This document shows, piece by piece, positions 1 through 9,370 of a DNA stretch of 64,000 nt (positions are counted from its first letter, which is position 1; each line of letters starts with the position of its first letter). The notes below the pieces were generated by a model. It was not told the origin of the DNA. It ran no database searches and saw only the letters and a list, made by a program, of their open reading frames with translations. Where the stretch lies: NCBI GenBank assembly GCA_964034945.1, contig OZ035961.1, forward strand, positions 65,508,031 through 65,572,030, read 5' to 3'. This DNA is from Chrysopilus asiliformis (Eukaryota; Arthropoda; Insecta; Diptera; Rhagionidae). The position numbers were made by a program, and so were the translations under genes.

Positions 1-399
1 TCCCAAGCCTTATTTTTTAAACTTTTGTTTTTAAAATTTTCAGATTTTATTTGCCACAACACCGGTAGACTTCGATAGAGTTCGAAAAAATCTTGCCAAA
101 ATTCATTATTCGCTATAGAAGCCATCATAATACAATTATTTTCCTTCAACGACTCTCAATTTATTTAGATGTGACCACTGCGGCTCCGTTTTCACAATGA
201 TGTTAGCAATCAAGTTAGCATACCGACGTACAGACGTTAAGACATGTAGCCAAACTTGAAGCCACGCCCCCAGAAATTCAAAATATTTTGATTTTGTCGA
301 CATGTAGCTCAACCGTCTGTCTACCAGCCTACAGACGCTTAAAATTCAGTTTTCACGGACATGCCTACGGACATGTAGCTCTGTCTGTAGCATGCTTTA
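1..399. other. Unassigned flank with repeated ACATGTAGC motif
   Basis: No gene is visible. The short motif ACATGTAGC recurs near 242, 301 and 369, mixed with GTCTGT words, so this is probably low-copy repeat DNA. It replaces the reverse-transcriptase part expected downstream of the minus-strand retrotransposon at 400-2343, so a truncation or insertion junction lies near 400. Confidence 0.4.
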
Positions 400-1054
400 G
401 TATTAATAAAATTCCAAAAACTTTTTGGATCACGTTTTAATTTGGTTTTCATGCTCGACACGTAGCTATCATAAGCTTGGCTAGCAGCAGAAAGGAATTT
501 ATTCTTAAAATAACAGTAAATTTTGAAATCGTACTCACATTGGGACTCAACAAATCTTTTCCAGTGTTTCGTTTTTAAGTTTCGCATATGCATAATTTCA
601 GCATTAAACCATTTAGCACGTGTTAGAAGATTTTTCTTTGTAAAGTAGAGTACTGTCAAATTTCAAATTTCAAAAATAATCATATAAAATTTAGAAGTTG
701 CAATGCCAATATTTGCTTCATTTAAGACCATGTCCCAATTTACCATGTCAAAAAGCTTAGACATTTCTTAAAAATTAGCTTTTCGAAAGTTAAAATCTTG
801 AATATTACAAAAGAGACTTGTTGAAAGTTGGATGGATGATGACCACTCGCTGGCAGGGCTGGAGAGATGCAGGTGCTCAAAATCAAAGAAGAAGCATCTG
901 ACGTAAATATGAGGGTCAAAACGCGAACATTTGCATTGAGTATGCTATTAACTTGGCAAATATTGTGAGAGTATAGTTCATCCAGAAATGCGGATTCAGC
1001 TTGACAAGAAGTACTCTGATGGCAAGTTAAAATCACCAAAAAATAAAATGTCAT
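400..1054 (-). pseudogene. Non-LTR retrotransposon remnant: endonuclease C-terminus and linker before RT
   Basis: Reading the minus strand, 1054-740 gives a frame with FLDELYSHNI and VRVLTLIFTSD, the C-terminal apurinic-type endonuclease region of Jockey/CR1-type retrotransposons (normally ...VLDLIFTS). The frame at 659-400 has WFNAEI, KHWKRFV and DPKSFWNFIN, which is the basic linker that precedes the reverse transcriptase in these elements. The two parts are in different frames. Homology stops near 400 and no RT domain follows, so the copy is truncated as well as frameshifted. Calling it non-LTR is secure; the exact clade is not. Confidence 0.75.
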
Positions 1055-1082
1055 CTTCAGGATTCATTAGGTCCAGCACAAA

Positions 1083-2343
1083 TTAGATTCCTCTATTAAA
1101 TGTATGGTATATTTCGATTTGAGATGACGGCGCAGTGTAGAAGATTATTAAAAAAATGTTGCGTGAGCATAATTTAAGCTTGACACATAAAAACTCCAAT
1201 TCTAGTACGTCAGGAACGTTGACAATGCAAGAGTCCAGCGACGAACGAATAGCACAGAGAACGCCACCTCCAACTGTAGCATTGTAGGAACAGTGTCTGT
1301 CACGACGAAAGACAGTAAAATCAGAACTAAAAAGTTCGTTGTTCAGGAAGCTGGCATTTAACCATGTCTCAGTGAAACACACTACGTCAAAGTCGCATCC
1401 AGTCGATGCGCAGAACAGTTGAGAAATTTTTGTACGAATCCCGCCTACGTTTTGGTAGTAGCAGGAGATGCGAGTACTCCGTTTTTTTGGATTTCCCTTG
1501 AAATGGGTTTTAAGATTTCTATGCTGAAACTCCTTGACGATCATATCAGAACGCCAAAAATTCCCGTTTATTACATCCACAAAGCAATATTCTGGTAGAA
1601 AAACTTTAAATGACGATATAGTTGACTCAGGTTTTTGCATAAACTTTGACGATGCAATTTTATCGCCATCTTTAAATTTATAATTTGATTGAAGGAAACC
1701 AAGTACGTCGTCTGTTGTCGTTGAGGGATCCAGTCTGGATAAGAACAATACCCTTGGTCGGCTGACTGTTTTTAGTGTGGTTATCGAAGAGATAACAGTT
1801 TTGGCGACAACATCAACGGCTTGACTATTTCCCGAGTCCGTTTTTTCGCTCTCTGCGAGATCTTCAACCGATTCGACGCCACCATCAGGTAACGACGCTG
1901 ATTTTTGTTCCGTGCCAAGTGGGCGTCCTGCATCAGCATTTTCCAAAGGAATCCCAGACTTGGAACTGCGCGGCTCATTTAAGTCAACGCGGACAAAACT
2001 TTTGGTTGGATTTTGCCTATTTATTTTGGTGATACTTTTATTGTTTATATTATTCAACGTCGTATTTAACAAGTCAGAAAACGCATCCATTTTAGATGTT
2101 AACGGCTCAAGTTTCGCGGTGTATTCGGTTTTTAAAGTATCGATTTTAAGAGTTTGAGATTTTAATTTACATAGTTACGACATCGCTTAAAGTAATATTG
2201 TTGCATTTGTCGCATCTTAAAGTTACATTTGACGATTTAGCACATGTATCCAATGTCGAAGTAGGCAGTTGATAGCACTTTAAATGATAGGACCGAAAAC
2301 AAGGTCCATCACATGCTATAAATCTACTGGATTTTGACTCCAT
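1083..2343 (-). pseudogene. Non-LTR retrotransposon ORF1 plus start of endonuclease
   Basis: A likely ORF1 start codon is at 2343. It is followed by a Cys/His cluster (CDGPC, then H-LKC, then CDKC), which resembles the PHD-like finger of ORF1 proteins in CR1/Jockey-group elements. A stop and a one-base frame change near 2170 break the reading. From there a lysine/glutamate-rich, coiled-coil-like stretch runs into a long open frame (2090-1083). That frame contains FLSRLDPSTT and WRSDMIVKEF, the ORF1 C-terminal RNA-binding-like part, and then CYYQNVGGIRTK and CFTETWL, the start of the endonuclease. ORF1 and endonuclease are read in one frame here, whereas they are usually separate or overlapping, so a small indel may have fused them. 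Not expected to be functional. Confidence 0.75.
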
Positions 2344-2522
2344 ATCTCCTCATTTTCCACATTTTCGGTCGCATAAAGAGTTACTAGCAAATGCCAGAGT
2401 TTTTGCTTTGCGATTTCACGTAAATCGTTTTGTGTAATTTGTTTGCTGTGCGTATAAAATGATAGTGATTACCAAAAATCCCTTATATTTAAAATGTATT
2501 TAAAATGAAAATATGTCATGAT
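2344..2522. other. Short spacer without recognised gene
   Basis: AT-rich DNA between the 5' side of the minus-strand retrotransposon and the start of the plus-strand Helentron-like element. I see no coding or structural signal in it. Confidence 0.4.
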
Positions 2523-2682
2523 TATACCCGTATGGTGAAACCAAAGGGTATATTAGATTTGCCTTACCGTTTGTAACGCCAAGATCCCGTTATCACACAC
2601 CAAAATGAATTACACCAGTGTGTTTAGAATGATAACAAAAAATCGAATTTTGCATGTCCGTCCGTCGGTCCGTCTGTCCGTT
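2523..2682 (+). repeat. Helentron/HINE-A 5' terminal region with GTCY microsatellite
   Basis: Begins with TATACCC and folds back on GGGTATA about 23 nt later, as all HINE-A copies do. The GTCC/GTCT run at about 2655-2682 is followed by sequence not found in the short HINE-A copies. This fits the 5' end of the longer, coding element. Confidence 0.7.
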
Positions 2683-2771
2683 GAAAAGTTGGAGTAGTTG
2701 ATGTAGATGTGTGATTACGGTTTTCACTTAACGTATTGAACCACAGACATTCAATTCCAATATTCCTTCTT

Positions 2772-2883
2772 ATGAAAGTTAAACATGTCAACCGAACGGT
2801 ACTTGAAACCTCAGATTAATATTGTAAAAACAATATTAATCTGAGGTTTAAAGTACCGTTCGGTTGGCATGTTTAACTTTCAT
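2772..2883. repeat. Perfect-looking hairpin, arms about 53 bp
   Basis: ATGAAAGTTAAACATG... is followed after a loop of about 5 nt by its reverse complement ending CATGTTTAACTTTCAT. Only one or two mismatches are visible. It is a foldback insertion or an inverted duplication inside the Helentron 5' region. No clear target duplication is seen. Confidence 0.8.
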
Positions 2884-3228
2884 AAAGTTTTTTCCTCTTC
2901 AAAACTTTTGTCACAGTACCAATATAGTTTTCATGATTTACTAAGAAAAAAATTACTTAAATAATTTAAAAAAAAATATTTAAATAATTAAAACATCCGT
3001 TAAATATTGGACTACTGTCACCTTAGGTAGAAAACGCCAATAAAAATCCGTTTCCTCAGAAAATACTCATGTCATGTAAATTCAAAATTCTAGTAATTAA
3101 GGGCCTCGTTATGACTAACACACCTTTCGGAAAAAATGGATTTTTGGAAAATCCCAGTGGTAACAGTCAAAACATTAAAAACCTCATTAGGTTTTTAGTG
3201 AGATTATTGTAATTAAGGACATCATTAT
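2884..3228 (+). other. Helentron 5' non-coding DNA
   Basis: AT-rich, with no open frame. By position it is the untranslated leader region of the Helentron, interrupted at 3228 by a hAT insertion; the leader resumes at 6735. Confidence 0.4.
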
Positions 3229-3525
3229 TAGGGCTTCTCATTTCCCGTAGAAATTGAAATCCCGGGATTCCGGGACAAAAATATTCAAAATCCCGGGATC
3301 CCGGGAAATCCATGGATTCGCTAACAACCAAGAATTTATCCAATTAGATGGGAGAAAAATGTGTAAAATCAAAACAATACAAAAAAATGCGTTATTGATT
3401 TTCAATTATTAATATTTTTAATTACAAAAACTTAAATACAAAATAATTCATTCAAACAAAACAAAAATAAATTTCATGCAACATATTAATTTTTCTAATT
3501 TTAAAATATTGGTAACTGGAGTACC

Positions 3526-3880
3526 ATCTATATATTTAAAAGGCAAAGCGATTTTGTATGGATTTCTTTCGACAGAGCTCCTGCAGTTCCTATTGAACCG
3601 ATTTTGATGATTCTTTTTTTAAATGAAAGCTCTATAGCTGTAGATATGTCCGTTTGACTTTTTTTTCAATTTTTAATAATACTTTATTAGTGATTTGCCT
3701 TTCAAAATTATCAATATGCCGCTAACTAAATCTTCAATGGTAACACGACATTCCGTACTGTCTGATTAGTGCAGTGAGTTAGAAGTTGGACTACCATGCG
3801 CCATGCACCGGATTCAATTCTCATCGGTGACAAAGTTCTTTTTTTTTCAATTTTTTTTTGTTGATTTTTTTACTTTTTTT
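3526..3880 (+). repeat. tRNA-related SINE-like module, copy 1
   Basis: Starts with TCTATATATTTAAAAGGCAA and recurs at 5231, 48912 and 53870. Its 3' half has AGCGCAGTGAG (box A-like) and GGTTCAATTC (box B-like) spaced roughly as in a tRNA, then TCGGTGACAAAG and a T-rich tail. This copy has variants (GGATTCAATTC). The tRNA origin is inferred from the two promoter-like boxes only. Confidence 0.5.
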
Positions 3881-3914
3881 AATATTTTATTACTTAATTT
3901 ATCTTTAAGTTTAC

Positions 3915-4010
3915 ATTTTTACTCCTGAATAAATGTTAGACTACAATGCGCCAGATGTGCGGGTTCGATTCCGAGTTTTGATAAAATGTTTTTTTTTTAT
4001 TTTTTTTTTG
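3915..4010 (+). repeat. Partial tRNA-like box B fragment
   Basis: TGCGCCAGATGTGCGGGTTCGATTCC followed by a T-run resembles the 3' half of the neighbouring SINE-like module and of the fragment near 4720-4750. Too short to classify further. Confidence 0.35.
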
Positions 4011-4114
4011 ACCTTAAATTACTTATTTTATTTATATTATACTTCTTTAGGCGCGTTGGGCGATTTTTGGATGGGTAAAATCTCATGAGTTCGCGTCACC
4101 GACATGCTAATTTA

Positions 4115-5240
4115 ACAGCTTAAGAATGCTGATTTGCTTTCATTTGATTTTTTTATACAGAAAAAATCGATTTTTTTTTTTGAAAATATCATACGGTAAA
4201 ATAAAATGAGACAGAAAATTTCTGAACAGCACGTGACTTTGTTATACAACAAAAAATCGATTTTTTTTTGGAAAATATCATACGGTAAAATAAAATGAGA
4301 CAGAAAATTTCTGAACATTACGTGACTTTGTTATACAACAAAAAATCGATTTTTTTAGAAAATATACAGCAAAATAAAATTACACAGAAAATTTCTAAAC
4401 AGCACGTGGCATTCTTATACAGAAAAAATTAAATATCTCTAGACATTTTTAGTATAAGAAAATCATGTGCTGCTCAGGAATTCAAACCTTAATATGCATA
4501 TTGACTTTTATTTAAAATTTACTGTTTATTAGCATATATTTTCGAAATTTCAGGTTGAAAAATATATAGGTATAAATACACGACAATATAATTATTACCT
4601 TACATATATTATTGTTTTCATTTCTGTTGGCAGTTCTGTTGGCATGACTGCCTGTTTTTTATTACTTAATTTATCTTTAAAATTTATATTCTTACTACTG
4701 AATAAGTGTAAACTACATCGCGCCAGGTACGGGTTCAATTCTGAGCGGTGGCAAAATATTTTTATTTAATTTTTTTTTGTTGAAATTGAGTTTTTTAAAC
4801 GTAAAATTAAAAATATCTGTTACGCATCGTCTTTTATTGGAAAAAGTGAAAACCATCTCTATATATAAAATCGTTTAATCTGACGCCCAGGCCAAACCCC
4901 TGAAGATAGAGACTTGAAACTTTCAGGAAATGTCCCAACCATCGCGTAGGCGCTCACTAAGACGAGATTTTTCGAAATTTTAGCGCTAAGGGGGTGCACG
5001 CGGGGTAAAGGGGGTTTGGGTGTTTTTAAATCGTGATTTTCGCCATGAATCCGTCTCAATAGGAGGCTGAAAAGTATCACTCGGGGGTTTTTGGGGTCGC
5101 TGATCACGAATCCGGTGTTAGATTTTCAAAATTCAAAACGGAAGGTCCTGTAAGGATAATGCAAATATCCTTTTTCCCATTTTTTCCGGGAAAAAATGTC
5201 ATTAGGGGGTTTTCGGGGTCGCTGATCACGAATCTATATA
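4115..5240 (+). repeat. 1.1-kb repeat block, copy 1 (paralogous to 52911-53880)
   Basis: The same order of segments occurs at 52911-53880: AAGAATGCTGATTTGC, a poly-T-flanked block with TTTCTGAACAGCACGTG, CTGCCTGTTTTTTATTAC, GGTACGGGTTCAATTC, TATAAAATCGTTTAA and GGGTTTTTGGGGTCGCTG. The two copies are in the same orientation and differ by small indels, so the block is an interspersed repeat or a duplication. No coding capacity. Confidence 0.7.
4157..4422 (+). repeat. Three tandem units of about 90 bp
   Basis: The unit AAAAAATCGATTTTTT...AAAATTTCTGAACAGCACGTG...TTATAC is present three times in a row here, but once in the paralogous block near 52970-53050. This is a local tandem expansion. Confidence 0.7.
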
Positions 5241-5535
5241 TTTAAACGGCAAAGCGATTTTGTTCGGATTTCTTTCCGCAGAGCTCCAGCGGCTCCAATT
5301 TTGATGATCCTTTTTTTAAATGAAAGCTCTATAGATATGTCCGTTTTACTTTTTTTCAATTTTTAATAATAATTTATTAGTTATTTGCCTTTCAAAATTA
5401 TCAATATGCCACTAACTAAGTCTTCAATGTTAACACGACATTCCGTACTGTCTGATCAGCGCAGTGAGTTAGAAGTTGGACTACCATGCGCCCGGCACCG
5501 GGTTCAATTCTTATCGGTGACAAAGTTCTTTTTTT
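5231..5535 (+). repeat. tRNA-related SINE-like module, copy 2
   Basis: The best-preserved boxes are here: CAGCGCAGTGAGTTAG and CGGGTTCAATTC, then TCGGTGACAAAGTTC and a T-run. It directly follows the 1.1-kb block, the same arrangement as at 53870. Confidence 0.5.
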
Positions 5536-5539
5536 ACTT

Positions 5540-5936
5540 TCTTGTACGGAGTATAATATTGTCTTTCCCCGTGTGGATAACCACCTTTTACCGTTATTGA
5601 ATATATTGTAAGTAAACAGTACGATTTTGTAATACACCGTTGGGTCACAAAGAAAAATGTCTCTAAAAAAATTTCCCTTTTTTGGGTTAACTATATGCAT
5701 TTGAGTCGTGGCCGAAGGCCGAGTAAAGAGGAAGGCGAGAGCTGAAATATATTTAAATAATTTTACGTAACATCTCCATACATCAAATTCCAACAATTCA
5801 AGCGCGAGGGGCGAGGCTGAAGGCCGAGTAGTTGTGGAGGCCGTAGGCCGACTGGGGCAGGGAGGCCGAAGGCCGACCTGCGGAAGGGGGATGAACCGCG
5901 AAGCAGTTCGGGGCGCAGCCCCTAGTCTATATTATA
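5540..5936 (+). repeat. GC-rich hairpin-cluster module, copy 1
   Basis: An AT-rich leader (AATATTGTCTTTCCCCGTG ... TTTCCCTTTTTTGGG) is followed by a dense run of short GC palindromes: GGCCGAAGGCC several times, GGCCGTAGGCC, GAACCGCGAAGCAGTTC and GGGGCGCAGCCCC, ending CTAGT. An inverted copy is at 49342-49690 and a leader-only copy at 55388-55527. It ends sharply after CTAG in both GC-containing copies, so it is mobile. Superfamily not settled. Confidence 0.7.
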
Positions 5937-5972
5937 TTTTCCTAATTTTGAACGAAATTCGTTACTAGAGGG

Positions 5973-6370
5973 AAACATAACAAAAGCTATAATTGCCAAT
6001 CTGGCAATTATTGGAGACCCGTATGCTGATATTCGTATCAAAATTTCAAAATTCCACTTTGAAGTCAAACTTTCCAAAAAGATTTTTTAAAACTTGTTCC
6101 AATTGGATTTTGATGTATGAGAGTTTTATGTAGAATCATATCCTAAATAACTTTTGTTCTTGCACTTTTTTGATAAGATGCACCGTTTTTGAGATATTCG
6201 CGAAAAAGTTTTTCGTTCGTGTGGGGGGTACCCCCCCTAATGGTCCATTTTTGCCCATTAACGAACTTAGCCTCGCATTTTACGAAAAACGGATCTGCGC
6301 AAAATTTCAAGTCTCTAGCTCAATCCGTGCGCCCGCAATCCGCGCCACAGACAGACGGACAGACAGACGG

Positions 6371-6405
<35 letters not shown>

Positions 6406-6542
6406 GACGGACATGCAGAAATTAATTATTTTTATCATTCTAAACACACTGGTGTAATTCATTTTTATGTGTGATGACGGGATCTTGGCGTTACAAACGG
6501 TAAGGCAAAGTTAATATACCCTTTGGTTTCACTATACGGGTA
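5973..6542 (-). mobile_element. HINE-A copy (non-autonomous Helentron-type repeat)
   Basis: Full-length copy read on the minus strand. It runs from the 5' end near 6542 (CGGGTA remnant of TATACCCG), through a (GTCY)n microsatellite at 6347-6412 and GCGCGGATTGCGGGCGC, to the hairpin ATTGCCAATCTGGCAAT and terminal AACATAAC (complement of GTTATGTT). The motif ACCCGTATGGTGA occurs at the 5' end and, inverted, about 45 nt from the 3' end, i.e. asymmetric terminal inverted repeats. Confidence 0.8.
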
Positions 6543-7076
6543 AGTAAAAATTACGCAAATTTCGTGTTACAATATTTTTAATATCGTTAAAAAGAGTAAA
6601 AAAAATGTTAATAAGAAATAGCGGGATTTCCGGGAAATTTAATTGAAATCCCGGGATAACGGGATGATATTTTACCCCCTGGATCCCGGGAAAACGGGAT
6701 CCCGGGATCCCGTTTGAGAAGCCCTAATCATTATATATTGGAAAAAAATGCATTGTTATCGTTAGTTGTTTTAGATACACCAGCAAGTTAAGATCTTAAC
6801 TTTTAAAGTGACTTTAAAACAAAAATTTTAATCAACAATTTAAAATCTGTTTGGTGAAGTGAACATAACTTTTGGTGAACTGAACTTAAAAATTTTCTGA
6901 AACTGAGGATATATTTTTAAATTTAGTGCAATTTTCTTAATTGCGCTAGGTAAGCTACTTTGAGTGCTAGTAAATATATATTTTTTTTCTTTCTGGAATT
7001 ATAAATTTGCTTCGATTTTTGTTAAAATGCCTAAATTACGAAAACAATCTGTTAGCCAAAGAAAAACGATTAGAAC

Positions 7077-7667
7077 CATTGCCTCCTATAAACACAAGGC
7101 CTAAAGATCTAGAAATGACGTCACATCAGTGGTAAAGCTCTTTTCGATGTTGCTATGCAATTCAAATGGAGACAAACGAAAATTCGACTTTATCGGCTTA
7201 TATCTCGGAAACTATTAATGCGACAACAAATTGACTTACGCACTATTATACTCAATGTAATTATCTGTCGTTTGGTTCATGTCCCAATCATGTCGAATAT
7301 ATATCAATTAAATTATTTGCGAAAACCCAAATCGATATGATTTTAGATGGAGAGTAGGAGTGGAGAGCGACGTGAAGAGAAAACGAAAAATCACACTTTT
7401 GTTAAGATTTTGTTCGATAACTTTTTTTCTGTTCGCCTTTGGTAACTAAGGCATATGACTGAAAGCAAGAATATCGAATATTCTATAGGAAAGTGAAAAC
7501 AGTTTTTCCGGCAAAGGAACAGTTTCCGAGATATAAGCCGATAAAGTCGAATTTTCGTTTGTCTCCATTTGAATTGCATAGCAACATCGAAAAGAGCTTT
7601 ACCACTGATGTGACGTCATGATAAATCTCTTTGAGATATTGAGGCCTTGTGTTTATAGGAGGCAATG
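7077..7667. mobile_element. Foldback/TIR element inserted in Helentron ORF
   Basis: Long inverted arms of about 140 bp start CATTGCCTCCTATAAACAC and end with the complement GTGTTTATAGGAGGCAATG. The arms share the block CGATAAAGTCGAATTTTCG. It is flanked by the direct repeat TTAGAAC (7070-7076 and 7668-7674; 8 bp if the boundary is shifted by one). The middle has no transposase. Confidence 0.8.
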
Positions 7668-7920
7668 TTAGAACCCAATCAATGCGTATAAACCGTCGAA
7701 ATAGCCAACATCGAAATGCTGAACGCGTTCGGGATCGTATTGCACGAAATTTGGCACGGTCTAACGAGTCTTATCGCGCTTTAGAACTGGAGCGGAATAC
7801 CGCGCAACATTCCCGTAGGCGGCAAGATCCTGAATATCGTGATCGGGAACAGGAACGTAATACCAAGGAACATTCCCTCAGGCGCCAGGATCTCGAATAT
7901 CGTGATCGGGAACAGGGACG

Positions 7921-8409
7921 TGTCGTGTTATCGATGTTAGAAGGGAAGGTTTTTTTTAAAGTAAATACTTTCTTGATATTAATTAATTTATTTTAACTCA
8001 GTTAAACTCAACTGACGAAAGCAAACACTTTCTTGATATTAATTCATTTATTTAATTCTCTTAACTTAGTTAAACTCAACTGACGAAACCTCGTCCGACT
8101 CTATCTTGATCAATCTCAGAACTTTCTAATGTGGTGACTTGGTTTCTTCAAATCAATCGAAATTACCTATTGACGTCATTACCGTACAATGACCCTTTTG
8201 CAATTCAGCATTATGAATGCATATATTTTCTTATTGAGCAATATTAATTCTTAAGACATTAATTTGTCAATCAGGTAATATTGCAACATTTGCACAATTA
8301 CAAATATGTCATTGCGGCATGAACTTTTATTTAATTTAATTTTTACTAATATAGACAAAGTCAATAACCTTTGTCGATATTAACCCTAGCCGATTTCCGC
8401 GTCACCACA
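7921..8409. mobile_element. Probable solo LTR inserted in Helentron ORF
   Basis: 489 bp beginning TGTCGTGTTATCG and ending CGTCACCACA (TG...CA ends, imperfect inverted TGTSGTG), flanked by the 4-bp duplication GACG (7917-7920 and 8410-8413). It holds an internal imperfect duplication of about 60 bp (CTTTCTTGATATTAATT...AACTCAACTGACGAAA twice). Its exclusion restores the coding frame exactly. LTR nature is inferred from the ends and the target duplication; no internal retroelement genes are present. Confidence 0.6.
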
Positions 8410-8542
8410 GACGTGATACCGCGGAACATTCCCGTAGGCGGCAAGATCCTGAATATCGTGATCGGGAACAAGAACGTAACACTGTTAGAGTACTCAGACG
8501 CTCTGACCGGGTCCGGAGGCGACAAGAACAACGTAGCAATAC

Positions 8543-8737
8543 CACAGAGCTTCTATAGAACAGAGGTTAAAATCACACTGAGCGACAAAAATATGGCGTG
8601 AAATATGGGACTTTATCATTAGCATAAGCAGAAAAAAGCTTTCGTAAAGCTTTCGAGCTAATGATAAAGTCCCATATTTCACGCCATATTTTTGTCGCTC
8701 AGTGTGATTTTAACCTCTGTTCTATAGAAGCTCTGTG
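8543..8737. mobile_element. 195-bp foldback MITE inserted in Helentron ORF
   Basis: Near-perfect palindrome with arms of about 78 bp (CACAGAGCTTCTATAG ... CTATAGAAGCTCTGTG), flanked by a 7-bp duplication GCAATAC (8536-8542 and 8738-8744). The short spacer around 8625-8655 is the only asymmetric part. Exclusion joins ...RSNT to ISQITRRET in frame. Confidence 0.8.
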
Positions 8738-8938
8738 GCAATACTATTTCCCAAATAACGCGTCGTGAAACGAGCAGAGCCGTATTAACAAGTTTGAGCG
8801 CCCTAGGCTAAAAAAAATTTTGCACCCTTACATAGTTTTATTGTAAAAATTCAATTTTTTTTAAAAAAATATTTTTTAATTCAAAACACAGTACTAACTT
8901 AAATTACAGATACGCTAAATATAAAGAAAATTTAAAAA

Positions 8939-9358
8939 AACATAACAAAAGCTATAATTGCCAATCTGGCAATAATTGAAAACCCGTATGGTGATTTAAG
9001 TGAATGGCGAACAGTTGTATCAAAATTCCACTTTGAAGTCAAACTTTCCAATAAGATTTTTTAAAATTTATTCTAATCGGATTTTGATGTATGGGAGTTT
9101 TATGTAGAATCATATTCTAAATAGCTTTTGTTCTTGCATTTTTTTTTTATAAGGTACACCGTTTTTGAGATATTCGCAAAAAACGATTTCGTACGTATAG
9201 GGGGTACCCCCCTTTATGGTCCATTTTTGCCCATGAACGAACTTAGCTTCACATTTTACGAAAAACGGATCTGCGTAAAATTTCAAGTCTCTAGCTCAAT
9301 TCGTGCGCCCGCAATCCGCGCCACAGACGGACGGACGGACATGCTAAATTCAATTTTT
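8939..9358 (-). mobile_element. HINE-A copy, 5' truncated
   Basis: Minus-strand copy. Its 3' end AACATAAC and hairpin (ATTGCCAATCTGGCAAT) are at 8939-8980. It extends through the GTCY tract (9327-9342) and stops near 9358 before the normal 5' hairpin. Confidence 0.75.
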
Positions 9359-9370
9359 TATACCCGTATG
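9359..9370 (+). repeat. HINE-A 5' end stub cut by hAT-like insertion
   Basis: TATACCCGTATG, the first 12 nt of HINE-A, is followed directly by CAGAGTTGGGCAAAATG, the start of a different element. If the latter is a hAT, its target would lie inside this HINE-A end; the other side of the target is not visible. Confidence 0.45.

Larger units (their letters stand above)
3229..6726. mobile_element. hAT-type element with nested repeats
   Basis: Termini are TAGGGCTTCTCA at the left and its complement TGAGAAGCCCTA at the right. The element is flanked by the 8-bp duplication ATCATTAT (3221-3228 and 6727-6734), the hallmark of hAT transposition. Both ends are rich in CCCGGGATCCCGGG. No transposase is seen. 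The core hAT sequence is only about 290 bp on the left and 180 bp on the right; the rest is later material (SINE-like modules, a duplicated 1.1-kb block, a GC-rich hairpin module and a HINE-A copy). Confidence 0.8.
7027..8774 (+). pseudogene. Helentron protein, N-terminal basic-repeat region (interrupted)
   Basis: Start codon ATG at 7027 (MPKLRKQSVSQRKTIRT). Coding pieces are 7027-7076, 7675-7920, 8414-8542 and 8745-8774; three insertions separate them. When each insertion plus one target duplication is skipped, a single frame runs through all four pieces. The protein is very basic and has about 21-residue repeats (units like ERNTAQHSRRRQDPEYRDREQ, near 7789-7851, 7852-7914 and 8414-8476). 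Such arginine-rich repeats are common at the N-terminus of Helitron/Helentron proteins. Role: probably nucleic-acid contact, by analogy only. Coding continues at 11420 after a hAT. Confidence 0.75.

Noticed and set aside
5416..5796. 126-codon minus-strand frame in the GC-rich module leader
   Set aside because: It spans two different repeat modules and is not kept in the copies at 49342 and 55388.
5880..5936. Calling the GC-rich module a canonical Helitron on its CTAG end
   Set aside because: The hairpin abuts CTAG instead of lying about 10 nt upstream, and no TC 5' end is identified. Left as a question in the findings.
6170..6457. A 70-95 codon frame ([22 protein letters not shown]) open in most HINE-A copies
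   Set aside because: It lies antisense to the HINE-A orientation and reads into the microsatellite. It is shared because the copies are similar, and several copies break it. Without a test of synonymous versus non-synonymous change it cannot be called coding.
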